Assembly: GCA_050486105.1 (NCBI GenBank)
Contig: JBJHCR010000111.1
Location: 1-17,077, forward strand
Direction of reading: 5' to 3'
Length of the DNA stretch: 17,077 nt
Source: JAEXNA01 sp050486105
Lineage (GTDB): Bacteria > Vulcanimicrobiota > Xenobia > Xenobiales > JADMJV01
Under the pieces are notes generated by a model, which saw nothing but the letters and a program-made list of their open reading frames with translations, was not told the origin of the DNA and made no database searches. A program made the translations under genes and the position numbers. Below, piece after piece: positions 5,982-13,980 of the stretch. Position 1 is the stretch's first letter. Every line of letters begins with the position of its first letter.

Positions 5982-6613
5982 AGCCTCGTTGGCGGGCTCC
6001 GGGATTTTCGCTGGCCGAGGTGCTGGTGGCTGCCTCCCTCTGTCTCTTACTGCTGAGCGTCCTCTTCAACCTGTTCATCCCCGCCCTCAGGATGTGGGTT
6101 GAGGGCCAAAGACGCGCCGAGGCGGGACAGCAGTTGGCCCTTGCCTACGCCCGCTTGAAGGAAGACCTGGCCCAGTCTGTGCCTCGCTCCTTAACCATAA
6201 CTGAGGAGCGAAGGCTTTCTATGGTTTGCCAGCAACAGGCCACCGAGGGCTACCACCTGATCACCGATCAGGAGGTCCTCTACGGTTGCAACGATGGAGT
6301 TCTTTGGCGGGCGACAACTCCCGACAGCGATCTCCAAAGCTTGCGGCCTTGGGAAGACCCGGCTTCGACCAGCGGTGGTCCGAGCAGACCCGTGGCTAGG
6401 GGCGTCAAAGAATGGCAGGTAGCTCTACCACAGCCCTGGCAGTGCAGCGTGCGCTTAGAGCTCGAAAGCTACGGACATTCGGTCGTTCTCTTGACCACGG
6501 TTGCCAGTCTCTACGCACCCACCTCAGCCCGCAGAAAGCAAGATGCTCCCGAGGCTGAAGCCAGCGACTGGCAACTCCTCTACCCGACTCAAGAATCCGG
6601 AGAATCTTCCTGA
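5978..6613 (+). CDS. Type IV prepilin N-terminal cleavage/methylation protein, GspJ/PilW-like minor pseudopilin
   Basis: A 211-aa protein with leader MKPRWRAPG, cleavage before FSLAEVLVAA, Glu5 conserved, and a hydrophobic helix continuing to about residue 35 (SLCLLLLSVLFNLFIPAL). A longer soluble domain follows, with LAYARLKEDLAQSVPRS as often seen in GspJ/PilW-type minor pseudopilins. It is predicted to be inserted in the inner membrane and processed by a prepilin peptidase not encoded here. The start is TTG at 5978, overlapping the TGA of the preceding prepilin, so its translation is probably coupled to that gene; disruption upstream could therefore lower its expression. Its 3' end overlaps the convergent membrane-protein gene by 25 bp. 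Confidence 0.8.
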   Translation: MKPRWRAPGFSLAEVLVAASLCLLLLSVLFNLFIPALRMWVEGQRRAEAGQQLALAYARLKEDLAQSVPRSLTITEERRLSMVCQQQATEGYHLITDQEVLYGCNDGVLWRATTPDSDLQSLRPWEDPASTSGGPSRPVARGVKEWQVALPQPWQCSVRLELESYGHSVVLLTTVASLYAPTSARRKQDAPEAEASDWQLLYPTQESGESS

Positions 6614-7560
6614 ACCGAGACGGGCTCGGATTTTTGGGACTGGACTTCAGGCGCCGGTTCAGGTTGGGAATCGGAAGGCTTTGAACTCGGCCCTTTGTCC
6701 TCAGTGGTCTTCTTAGATTCCTCGGGTTTTGGAGGCTTCTTCTGTTCAGGGGAAGCAACCTTGACTTCCAAGGTGCTCCCTTGCGCCTTCCCGGCTTTCT
6801 TTGCCGATGCAGCAGTTTTCTGGCCGCTGGAACCAGCGAAGAGGTCCAACAGCCTGACCTGATCCTTGGCGCTCAGGGGAAAGATGTCCTGGACCCCACC
6901 TGTGCCACAAAGCTCAACACTCCGCTTCACCGACAGACCGAAGGCCACCAAGGAGAGAGCAACCAACAGCAAGCTGAGAATCTTCAGGTTGCCGACTCCC
7001 CCTTCGAAGCTCAAGACTTGGAAGTCGTCGACCACGGGCAAGGAGCCTATATTGAGATTCAGGTTCAGCAAGTAGTGATAACCGAAAAACACCCCGGCCA
7101 CGACCAAAGGATAAAACTTCCATTGGTAGACCGGACGAATCCAGGCCAATCGATTGGGGTTCAAGAGGAAATCGTAGGTTGGGCTTTGCAGATGCACCCA
7201 ATTCGGCTCTTTGGCCTTAAGAGTCTCAATCCAGCCGGTGAACAACCCTCGGCGCATCCCCTGACGCTGTTCGTAGGTTTCTTCGAAGTCTCCAGTGCAG
7301 CCGAGCTTTAGACTCCCTGCCGTCGACCAACCCAGGGCCAAGGGAAAAATGGCCAACAAGAACTCCAGATTGTAGTAAGTGGTCTTGGCTTGCTCCATGG
7401 CGAACACCCAAACCACGGCCAAGAGGAAAGCCAGGCCCTTGACCACTTTCTCGGCAACGGAAAGCCGCACCACCTTAACCCAGCAGAGTTCGGAGACTCG
7501 AAAAAGTGTATTATGAAACGAGATGGCCTGAGAGCCCGAAGGTAGCTGTCTGCCCAGCAT
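6589..7560 (-). CDS. Hypothetical four-helix membrane protein with disordered charged C-terminus
   Basis: I do not recognise a family. The 323-aa chain has hydrophobic segments near residues 41-55, 64-80, 149-165 and 193-210, so probably four transmembrane helices. A soluble loop (about 84-148) contains FEETYEQRQGMRRGLFTGW. The last 75-80 residues are low-complexity and rich in Lys, Pro, Glu and Ser (KKPPKPEESKKTTEDK and similar), probably disordered. The start ATG at 7560 is well supported: AAGGAG on the minus strand (7574-7569) lies 8 nt upstream. The gene sits between pseudopilin genes, convergent with one and divergent from the other. A role in the same envelope machine is possible but is only inferred from position. 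Confidence 0.75.
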   Translation of the reverse strand: MLGRQLPSGSQAISFHNTLFRVSELCWVKVVRLSVAEKVVKGLAFLLAVVWVFAMEQAKTTYYNLEFLLAIFPLALGWSTAGSLKLGCTGDFEETYEQRQGMRRGLFTGWIETLKAKEPNWVHLQSPTYDFLLNPNRLAWIRPVYQWKFYPLVVAGVFFGYHYLLNLNLNIGSLPVVDDFQVLSFEGGVGNLKILSLLLVALSLVAFGLSVKRSVELCGTGGVQDIFPLSAKDQVRLLDLFAGSSGQKTAASAKKAGKAQGSTLEVKVASPEQKKPPKPEESKKTTEDKGPSSKPSDSQPEPAPEVQSQKSEPVSVQEDSPDS

Positions 7561-7707
7561 ATGATCATCTCCTTGGAGGACCCACGCTTTTTGGCCGAAG
7601 CCCGATCTCCTGCAAAAAGCCCTCGTTCCGTCCTGAAGAGGGTTCCCGACCCCCCTCTGAGCCGAGAAAGCAAGGTCGCAAGTGAGAAGGCTCGAAGAAG
7701 ACCAAAG

Positions 7708-8316
7708 ATGAAAAGACTGTTCACATGCCGCCCTCCAGCGCTCTCCCTGGTTGAGGTGCTGGTGGTGCTTGGGATAATCGCTCTTCTCGTAGGCTTGGCC
7801 TTTCCGAGTTACGGAGCCTACCGCCGGCGGACGGCGGTCAACACCTCTATCGAAATGGTGGGATCGGTAGTGTCCCGGGCTCGGGAAGAGGCCCGCGCCT
7901 CGGGAGCCCCACTGCCCAGTCTTTTGAAACAGACCGGCCTTCCGGCCTCCCCTACTCAGGTGTCTTCAGAAGGACGAGAGTTGTCGGTGCGTCTGAGCAA
8001 ACGCCTGAGACCCAACGGCGAACTCCAGGTTCTCAGCCAGCGTCCTTTTGGGCAGGCCACCGGGCTCGAACTCCAATTTAGCGAATGGGGGGTCTACGAC
8101 TTCAGAGATGAAGCAGCAATCACCGGCGTCTTCGTGGACATCCTGGTCACCGAAGGCAGTTCGGAGACGGTGTTGGCCAGTATTGCCGCCGATTTGAACG
8201 GAGAATTTCTCTTCGCCGGAACCGCGTCCGCCGCAGAACTCGGCCTTGAGGCCGGAGGTTACCAACGCCGATTGCTGGTGCAGCATCGAGGGAACGTGAG
8301 CTTGGACCGTCGCTGA
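7708..8316 (+). CDS. Type IV prepilin-like protein, GspH/FimT type
   Basis: A 202-aa prepilin with leader MKRLFTCRPPA and mature LSLVEVLVVLGIIALLVGLAFPSYGAYRRR. It has Ala rather than Gly before the cleavage site, Glu5 present, and the helix-then-AFPSY pattern typical of FimT/GspH. A beta-rich soluble domain follows (GLELQFSEWGVYDFRDE, FLFAGTASAAELGLEAGGYQRRLLVQ). I chose ATG 7708 because it gives a normal 11-residue leader; an in-frame ATG at 7561 would add 49 residues, lacks a ribosome-binding site and is back to back with the divergent gene's ATG. With the two other pilin-like genes upstream it forms a minor-pseudopilin locus, but the assembly ATPase, platform protein and peptidase are not in the window. 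It ends 12 nt from the convergent BON gene. Confidence 0.8.
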   Translation: MKRLFTCRPPALSLVEVLVVLGIIALLVGLAFPSYGAYRRRTAVNTSIEMVGSVVSRAREEARASGAPLPSLLKQTGLPASPTQVSSEGRELSVRLSKRLRPNGELQVLSQRPFGQATGLELQFSEWGVYDFRDEAAITGVFVDILVTEGSSETVLASIAADLNGEFLFAGTASAAELGLEAGGYQRRLLVQHRGNVSLDRR

Positions 8317-8328
8317 GGGCGATAGAGC

Positions 8329-8646
8329 CTACTGCTCTTCCACCACTTCTAGCTGGTTGTCCACCACCTCCACCCTGGAGACCGATCTGGCCAACTTTTC
8401 CGCCCGCTCCTTGGCCTCCTCGGAGGGCACCGTGCCCTTCAGAACCAATTCGTGATTCTTGGCCTCCACCGTCAAGGAGGAGGCCGCGAGTTCCATATCG
8501 GTCTGCAGATTAGCTCGAACCGCAGCCACCACCCCCTGGTCCAAGGGCTTGATAGTGTCAATGGCCGGCTCTGCTTGAGTGCAACCGAGAACGAACGACA
8601 AAGTTAGGGCACAGAGGGCTAGGGTCTTGAGTAGTGGTTTAAGCAT
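8329..8646 (-). CDS. BON-domain lipoprotein
   Basis: A 105-aa envelope protein. MLKPLLKTLALCALTLSFVLGC is a lipoprotein signal peptide with the acylated cysteine at residue 22. Residues about 34-104 form one BON domain, with GVVAAVRANLQTD, a strand TVEAKNHELVLKGTVPSEEAKERAEKLA and VSRVEVVDNQLEV. BON domains (OsmY-type) are thought to bind phospholipid surfaces and stabilise the envelope; usually two occur per protein, here only one. Start choice is uncertain: ATG 8646 has no clear Shine-Dalgarno, while in-frame TTG 8664 has GAGGA at somewhat long spacing within the end of the upstream gene. Either way it is the last gene of the Crp-like/LPG-synthase-like/BON run. Confidence 0.85.
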   Translation of the reverse strand: MLKPLLKTLALCALTLSFVLGCTQAEPAIDTIKPLDQGVVAAVRANLQTDMELAASSLTVEAKNHELVLKGTVPSEEAKERAEKLARSVSRVEVVDNQLEVVEEQ

Positions 8647-8673
8647 CCGAGGGTTTTCACCCAAGCAAAACGG

Positions 8674-9735
8674 CTATCCTCTTTCCTCGTCGCCGGAAAG
8701 GTCTTTGAGCCCTTCGCTGCGTTCCCACAGCAAGGCCAGTCCGCCCACCAGTCCCCAGCCGATGAGAAGCGAGGTGAGCAGCAGGGGAACCGCCGCACTG
8801 ATGTCGGGGGGGGCACCACAAAGGCGCAGGATCAGGGCCATGGTGAGATCCCTCCCTCCTACCCCGCCCGGAGTAGCCGGTATGGCCGCCACCAGGTTTC
8901 CCAATTGAGTGGCCAGCAAATAATCCGTGAAGGTGATCGTTGACCCTAGTCCCAGACCACGACCAAGGATCAGCACTCCGCTGGTGGCGCACAAATGGAT
9001 GCCCATAGACAGCCCGGTCAGAGAAAGCAGCTTGCCCGGAGAAGAGCGCACCAAAGCCAGGGCCTCTCCCACTTGCTGCAGGGCCGCCACCAACCTGCGG
9101 GGCAGACGCTCGGAAAGATTGGAAGCCGGTCCGGTTAGACCCCAGCGGACCAGCATCGGCCAAAGAAAGAAGAGCAACAGCAGCAGCAGCGCCACCGCCG
9201 TCACGGCAAAGACAAAACCCAAGAGAGCGTTGACCTCGGGAGAATCCCAAGCGCCGCCGAGGACCCCTTTATGGGCCAGCACGCCAACGGTTAGGATCAG
9301 CAAGCCGGCCAATCCGAAGAGCCGGTCTAGGAGCACGGTGAGCAAGGCTTTGGCAAAGCGTTCTCTAGCTTCCTTACGTAAATAGACGATCTTGATCAGA
9401 TCGCCTCCCACCCCTCCGGGTACCAGCAAATTGAAGAAGAGCCCGATCAAGGACAGTCGAAAGACCACCAAGAAGCGCAGATGAACCCCAATGTGGCGCA
9501 GCAACAGGTACCAGCGGTAGGAGGCCAGCACAAAGCCACAGCCCATCAACACCGAAGCGCCCGCCAAAACCCTGGCGTCCAAAAGCAGCCAAAGTTCTTC
9601 CAAATTGAGACCACTGGCCCGGACCAAGTACAGCACCAGAACCAAAGCCAAGCCCAAACTCAGCAGGTTGGCCAGAGTTCGCTTGAGGCTCATTTTGGGT
9701 CGCTGGGACCTTGGCTGTTGAGATTCCGTGCTCAA
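8674..9735 (-). CDS. Lysylphosphatidylglycerol synthase TM-region (UPF0104) family membrane protein
   Basis: A 353-aa polytopic inner-membrane protein corresponding to the flippase/membrane half of MprF, without the cytoplasmic aminoacyl-transferase domain. About eight hydrophobic segments are visible. Family landmarks include FVLASYRWYLLLRHIG, LSLIGLFFNLLVPGGVGGDLIKIVYLRKE (about 129-153), the TVLLDRLFGL segment and, near the C-terminus, NLVAAIPATPGGVGGRD. The PGGVGGD and TPGGVGGRD motifs are characteristic. Related proteins act in lipid or polyprenol-linked intermediate translocation; the substrate here is unknown. TTG 9735 lies 2 nt after the stop of the upstream regulator; ATG 9693 (MSLKRTLANLL) is an alternative. 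Neither has a strong Shine-Dalgarno. Confidence 0.85.
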   Translation of the reverse strand: MSTESQQPRSQRPKMSLKRTLANLLSLGLALVLVLYLVRASGLNLEELWLLLDARVLAGASVLMGCGFVLASYRWYLLLRHIGVHLRFLVVFRLSLIGLFFNLLVPGGVGGDLIKIVYLRKEARERFAKALLTVLLDRLFGLAGLLILTVGVLAHKGVLGGAWDSPEVNALLGFVFAVTAVALLLLLLFFLWPMLVRWGLTGPASNLSERLPRRLVAALQQVGEALALVRSSPGKLLSLTGLSMGIHLCATSGVLILGRGLGLGSTITFTDYLLATQLGNLVAAIPATPGGVGGRDLTMALILRLCGAPPDISAAVPLLLTSLLIGWGLVGGLALLWERSEGLKDLSGDEERG

Positions 9736-9737
9736 GG

Positions 9738-10469
9738 CTAGCGAACCGCCGACTCTGCCACCAGTTCCTGGAGTCCCTCCAGGTGCACCACCCGCAAACG
9801 GCGACCCTTGCTCTCCAACAGACCCCGATCCTTGAGTTCAGAGCACAGGCGACTGACCGTCTCCCGACTGCTCCCCAGCAAGGCCGCAAGGCTCGTGTGA
9901 TTGATGCTTTTCCCAAGCAAGACACCACCGCCCTTGGGGTCTGCCTCACCTTCCTTGAAAGCCAAATCGCATAGCAGCGCAGCCAGGCGTTGCCCGGCCG
10001 TCAGCAGCGCAAAATCCTGGATCTTTTCGTTGGCCCGACGCAATCTCTGACTCAAGAATCCCAGCATGGCGATTCCGGCCTCCGGGGATTGGAGCAAAAA
10101 GTCCTGGAAGTCGCTGCGGTGCAGCACGAGCAAAGAGCAAGGGTCCTCGGCCACCGCCGTAGCCGAACGGGCTTCCCCATCCAATAAAGCCATCTCCCCA
10201 AAGAAGCCGCCTTCACTGAGCACCGCCAGGGTGATCTCTCGCCCGTTGAGAGACTCGCAGGCGATGCGCACCCGACCCTCGACAAGCAAATACATTTCCT
10301 GGCCCGGGTCTCCCTGGAGGAACACCGTCTGCCCCCTCTTGAGTCTCCTTGGCGATAAGCGCGGCACTAAACTATGACGAGCCCCAGCCTCCAAGACGGC
10401 AAACAGAGGAACCCCTCTCAAACGCTCCTCCACGGAGGGCTCAGAATCCTGTAAGTTCCGAGATTTCAT
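9738..10469 (-). CDS. Crp/Fnr family transcriptional regulator
   Basis: A 243-aa regulator. Residues about 22-120 form a cyclic-nucleotide-binding domain, including LKRGQTVFLQGDPGQEMYLL, an EGRVRIACE turn and GEMALLDGEARSATA. In the last, E92, R101 and S102 occupy the positions that contact the cyclic nucleotide phosphate/ribose in Crp. A dimerisation helix follows (about 128-160), then a winged helix with INHTSLAALLGSSRETVSRLCSEL (about 189-211). There is no cysteine cluster for an Fnr-type iron-sulphur cluster. The start ATG 10469 gives a typical family length; an in-frame extension to 10598 looks non-coding. The gene is immediately followed by the UPF0104-like and BON genes and may control them or an envelope stress set; no ligand or operator can be named from this sequence. 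Confidence 0.9.
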   Translation of the reverse strand: MKSRNLQDSEPSVEERLRGVPLFAVLEAGARHSLVPRLSPRRLKRGQTVFLQGDPGQEMYLLVEGRVRIACESLNGREITLAVLSEGGFFGEMALLDGEARSATAVAEDPCSLLVLHRSDFQDFLLQSPEAGIAMLGFLSQRLRRANEKIQDFALLTAGQRLAALLCDLAFKEGEADPKGGGVLLGKSINHTSLAALLGSSRETVSRLCSELKDRGLLESKGRRLRVVHLEGLQELVAESAVR

Positions 10470-10752
10470 AGTGCATTGAGTTCCGGCCCGAACGGTTTTG
10501 GGCCTGCTGCCCTGTCCGAACATTATGGATAGACCGAAGGAGCTCGAATGGGCCCACCCATCACCCCAGAGCCGTCCCAACCGGAGCAACAGGGCCATAA
10601 GCTTTCAACTGAGGGTTTCAGCCGAGGATCTCAAATGCGGGCCTCTCTGAGCGAGGTCCCTGAAAGCCAAAAGTCCCCCGCGCGAACGCGAGGGACCTTT
10701 GGTTTCTATTCCCTGAGCCGAAAACTAGGTTTCCAGCTCAATTCGGTAGGCA
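10470..10752. other. Intergenic region between the Crp-like gene and the first lipoprotein gene
   Basis: This 283-bp stretch lies upstream of the Crp-like gene and downstream of the lipoprotein gene, both on the minus strand. It contains the hairpin terminator at 10667-10702. A CATAAT hexamer (minus strand, near 10520-10525) could be a -10 for the regulator, but no convincing -35 goes with it. An open frame on the plus strand from 10548 has no ribosome-binding site, runs through the terminator and is judged non-coding. Confidence 0.4.
10667..10702. terminator. Hairpin terminator downstream of the Ig-like repeat lipoprotein
   Basis: CCAAA, GTCCC and CGCG (10667-10681) pair with CGCG, GGGAC and TTTGG (10687-10702) around a CGAA loop, with single mismatches between the blocks. 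AAAG precedes and GTTT follows, so it can work in both directions. It lies about 50 nt after the stop of the minus-strand lipoprotein gene at 10753. Confidence 0.75.
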
Positions 10753-13700
10753 CTATGGTGCTGGAGTAACCTCGATCTCAACCTGAGCCCTAGCTGCTCC
10801 AGTGTTTCCAAGGGAGTCCGTGAAGGTCCCTTGAGGCACGATCTCGTTTCCGGTAGCGTCGGTCGCCCGCACGGTAGCGTTCGGCTCGTTGCTGTTGATA
10901 CCGCTGACGAACAGTCTGCCGGTGGCCAGAACCGCTTGTCCGATAACCGAAGTCGGGGTGCCGACCAAACGTGGGAGGTAGTCGAGCGAACGATCGACCA
11001 CCGGTCCGTCCTCTTGGAACTGGACCAGAGTCCGGAATTCCTGAGACGCCCCTACTTGAATCTGCACCGGACCACCCTCATCGATGGGGTCGAGGGTGAA
11101 GAGGGTCGGAATGGTGAAGGCAAAGGAGCCGTTTTGGGGTGCCAACACCGAACCTATGGTCATGTTATCCGGCGGTTGAAAGGCGTTCCGATTCACGGGA
11201 TTGAGGCTGGCACCGGCAACAGGAGGGCCGGGATCAAAGATCGGGTTCCTAACGAGCGACGGTTCTTGGAACGTGACGGACCCGGTCGGTCCGAACAGAC
11301 TGTTGATCATCTCGTAGGTTCCTGGGGTGTAGGTCAAGGGCGCTGTGATCACATCATTCGGAGCTGGACCCAGGGTGTGCTGCGGTTCGGTCGCCACGAA
11401 AGGTCGCGCCGCGATTCCGCCGACGGGAGAAGGGGTCACCGTTACGGTGGCCACATCGACCGGGGCCAATCGAGCGAGGGTCGGGTAGCCCACCAGAGTG
11501 GGAATATGAATGATGCGCTCGTTGTCGGGGAGGGTGCTCGTGATGTCGAAGCGGATATTGGCTTCGGCCAGCCGGAAGTTGTTTTGCGCAGCAACCAACG
11601 GTTCCATAGAACCGGGGTCCGCATCGCTGACGCTTCCCTGACCAATACTGTTGACCGCTGCGAAGTTTGCCCGCACTTCGATCTCCCGGGGATTGCCAAC
11701 CGCAACGTTGTTCTCCTCAGGATAGTTTTTGAATGCTACACTCGTGATGGAAACCGTTGAAGGGTCGGTCACGGTGATGGAGATGTTGGTGCGGTCGAAC
11801 TGTCCGGGGGTTGCCGTGAGGGCCGGACTGATCAGAAGCTCGAAGTTGTCGGTGGAGTTGGGAGAGCGGAACGAAGCGTTCGTCAGGCTGGAATCCCCTT
11901 CGTCACCGGTGATGTTGGGATCTTCGAAATCTAAATCAGCGACGCCGGCAATGGGATCCACGCCTCCCCGTCTCCAGTCAGCCACGACCGCCCTGAAAGT
12001 GTCTCGGGTGACCACTCTTGCTGCGTTGGAGTTGAGTTCGCCTGGATCGATCACTCTGCGGAAGCCCAGCATGTCGTCAGCGACCTGCAATGCCGTGTCC
12101 TGAGTCGCGGGATCTCTGGGTAATAGGTCGGTGTATCGACCGGCAAGTGTTGGGAGTTCATAGTCGTTGTTGAACAATTGAAGCGCATCGGGTCTGATGG
12201 CTCCGGTATTGAGTTTGACAACCTCGTATTCGTCGGGCCTCAGGAGTCTTTGAGAGCCGTTGGTGAAGGTCCCGAGAATCTCGAACACCCCGACATAGCC
12301 TCGAGGAAGGTTCAACTGGTTGTCCTGGAACGGGTTGCCGGCATAAATGTAGACCACCGACTCCAAGAGCACCTCGGTGACGTTGATCGTCACTTGGGTG
12401 GTCACATTGGAGCCACCGGCGCCGGTTCCCGGCATGCTGAAGGTCAGGTTTGAGGTCCCCACTTGAACGGCGACCGCTCGGTTCTGGTTGACCACTACGG
12501 CTGTGCCGGTGGTGGACAATTGCAGCGCCTGGAAGTTGGTGACGTCGAAAACCTGATTGTCACTGAGAGTGGCCTGAACGGTGAACTCTATGAACTCTCC
12601 GGGGCTCATATTGGTCGCCGGCGGGCCGGCGGGTGTAGCGGCCAAACTTTCGACCACCACCGTGCCCACGGTTACAGGGACCTGTTGGGACAAAGTGACG
12701 TCTCCAACGTTCGCTTCCACGGTCACATTAGCGGTCCCAGCCGTCCCCGAACTCGAAGTCGTAATGAGACCGCCGGGGCTCACGGTGAAGTTGGGGGAAC
12801 TCTCGGTAAAGGTTAGGTTCTCATTGGCGATCTCCACTTGGAGTCCGTTGCTGAACGTTCCCATGACCGCGAGGTCTTGCTCGAACCCACCGAAGGGCAA
12901 ACTCGCACTTGGCGGAGTTACGGAAATCTCTTGAAGAACGGCATCGAGCACCTGAACTTGTACCTGAGCTTGGCGCCCGGAAAAGGTGAAGGTTACGGTC
13001 CCGGTCGCCGGACTCAGAGTTTCGTTGCCAACGACGATCTGGGCGTTTTCGTTCACCGTTACCCCGGCGATGGTCGAGGAAAAGGTGATCCCCTGGGACA
13101 TGGTCACCGGTTGGGTGATGCCATTCTCAAATTCCACAGTGAAGGCCAGTGGCTCTGAGGCGGTCCCCACGGGCAAGGTGACTTCGGTGGGAGTAACGGT
13201 CAGACTCTCGACCACTGGTCCGGGTCCACCACCCACGCTGACCACTACCGGGACTGCGATGTCGAAGCCTCGGAACTCCGCCAAGATGAAGGCACTGCCG
13301 GGCAGAGCCGCAGAAACCAGGCCTTCGTTCGAAACGGTAGCAACCGAGTCATCGCTGGTGCTGAAGCTTGCTTCAGCCAGAGTGTTTCCACTCAGCGGAA
13401 CGAGATCTCCATTGGAGAACTCTGCCAGCACTTCCAAAACTACGGCCCCGTTTAGACCAAGCGAGAGACTGAGGGGGCTGGTCCTAAGACCCACCAAGTT
13501 CACTAACTCTCCGGTCCCATCGGCTAGGCCGACGGTGGTCGTTTGGCCTTCAAACACTTGAAAGTCGGAGGTGAAAGCAAAGATCGGAAAGCCATCTTCG
13601 TCAATTGCGGTGACCACCGAAGACCTGACGTTTGTCGGGACATTTTCGATGGTGATCTGAGCCGCAAAAGGCTCGACCTCTTGCTTCACCAAATTTCCGG

Positions 13701-13980
13701 TACCATTGAAACCGGTATAAAATTGAAAACGTATACTTTGCGTGGTTTGCGGGACCACGATCGGGTCGGCCTGCGCCTTAACAAAGTTGTAAGTGACCCG
13801 GCCGTTAGCTAGGGCTGGATCGCCACTACCGCCGCCGGGATTGGCTACATAACTGTCCCGCCCTGAAGAACCCCCACACCCGGACACCAAAAAGGCGACC
13901 AGGAATGCAAAAAGCAGACCGCTCAGGGGTCTGTAGGCTGTTTTCAGGAAGCGTGGATCTAAAAGCTGTTGAAATCTCAA
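10753..13980 (-). CDS. Large lipoprotein with shared N-terminal module and several bacterial Ig-like domains
   Basis: A 1075-aa predicted surface lipoprotein. The signal peptide runs to LVSGC, with acylated Cys35, then a Gly/Ser-rich stretch. Residues about 60-150 (VTYNFVKAQADPIVV ... ITIENVPTNVRS) form a module shared with the next two lipoproteins. A BIG2-like domain follows at about 165-249 (VVLEVLAEFSNGDLVPL ... ATVSNEGLVSA). Three or four more Ig-like repeats follow to about 560, each beginning with a 'VESLTVTP'-like strand and containing 'F.NG' turns. The C-terminal half is beta-rich and unrecognised. There is no sortase or other C-terminal anchor. The start is TTG at 13980, with GGAGGAGAAGG on the minus strand (13995-13985) close upstream; no ATG fits better. 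Function is unknown; adhesion or surface structure is inferred only from Ig-like repeats. Confidence 0.85.
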   Translation of the reverse strand: MRFQQLLDPRFLKTAYRPLSGLLFAFLVAFLVSGCGGSSGRDSYVANPGGGSGDPALANGRVTYNFVKAQADPIVVPQTTQSIRFQFYTGFNGTGNLVKQEVEPFAAQITIENVPTNVRSSVVTAIDEDGFPIFAFTSDFQVFEGQTTTVGLADGTGELVNLVGLRTSPLSLSLGLNGAVVLEVLAEFSNGDLVPLSGNTLAEASFSTSDDSVATVSNEGLVSAALPGSAFILAEFRGFDIAVPVVVSVGGGPGPVVESLTVTPTEVTLPVGTASEPLAFTVEFENGITQPVTMSQGITFSSTIAGVTVNENAQIVVGNETLSPATGTVTFTFSGRQAQVQVQVLDAVLQEISVTPPSASLPFGGFEQDLAVMGTFSNGLQVEIANENLTFTESSPNFTVSPGGLITTSSSGTAGTANVTVEANVGDVTLSQQVPVTVGTVVVESLAATPAGPPATNMSPGEFIEFTVQATLSDNQVFDVTNFQALQLSTTGTAVVVNQNRAVAVQVGTSNLTFSMPGTGAGGSNVTTQVTINVTEVLLESVVYIYAGNPFQDNQLNLPRGYVGVFEILGTFTNGSQRLLRPDEYEVVKLNTGAIRPDALQLFNNDYELPTLAGRYTDLLPRDPATQDTALQVADDMLGFRRVIDPGELNSNAARVVTRDTFRAVVADWRRGGVDPIAGVADLDFEDPNITGDEGDSSLTNASFRSPNSTDNFELLISPALTATPGQFDRTNISITVTDPSTVSITSVAFKNYPEENNVAVGNPREIEVRANFAAVNSIGQGSVSDADPGSMEPLVAAQNNFRLAEANIRFDITSTLPDNERIIHIPTLVGYPTLARLAPVDVATVTVTPSPVGGIAARPFVATEPQHTLGPAPNDVITAPLTYTPGTYEMINSLFGPTGSVTFQEPSLVRNPIFDPGPPVAGASLNPVNRNAFQPPDNMTIGSVLAPQNGSFAFTIPTLFTLDPIDEGGPVQIQVGASQEFRTLVQFQEDGPVVDRSLDYLPRLVGTPTSVIGQAVLATGRLFVSGINSNEPNATVRATDATGNEIVPQGTFTDSLGNTGAARAQVEIEVTPAP

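Noticed and set aside
7561..7707. 49-residue extension of the third prepilin from ATG 7561
   Set aside because: It has no Shine-Dalgarno, gives an implausibly long leader, and overlaps the ribosome-binding site of the divergent gene. CATATG at 7558-7563 is just two back-to-back ATG triplets.
10548..10769. Small plus-strand ORF in the Crp/lipoprotein intergenic region
   Set aside because: It runs through the hairpin terminator, has a low-complexity composition without domain features, and lacks a ribosome-binding site.
10831..11760. Long plus-strand open frame opposite the large lipoprotein gene
   Set aside because: It is an antisense shadow: the minus strand has lipobox, Ig-like repeats and a ribosome-binding site, while this frame shows no domain pattern.
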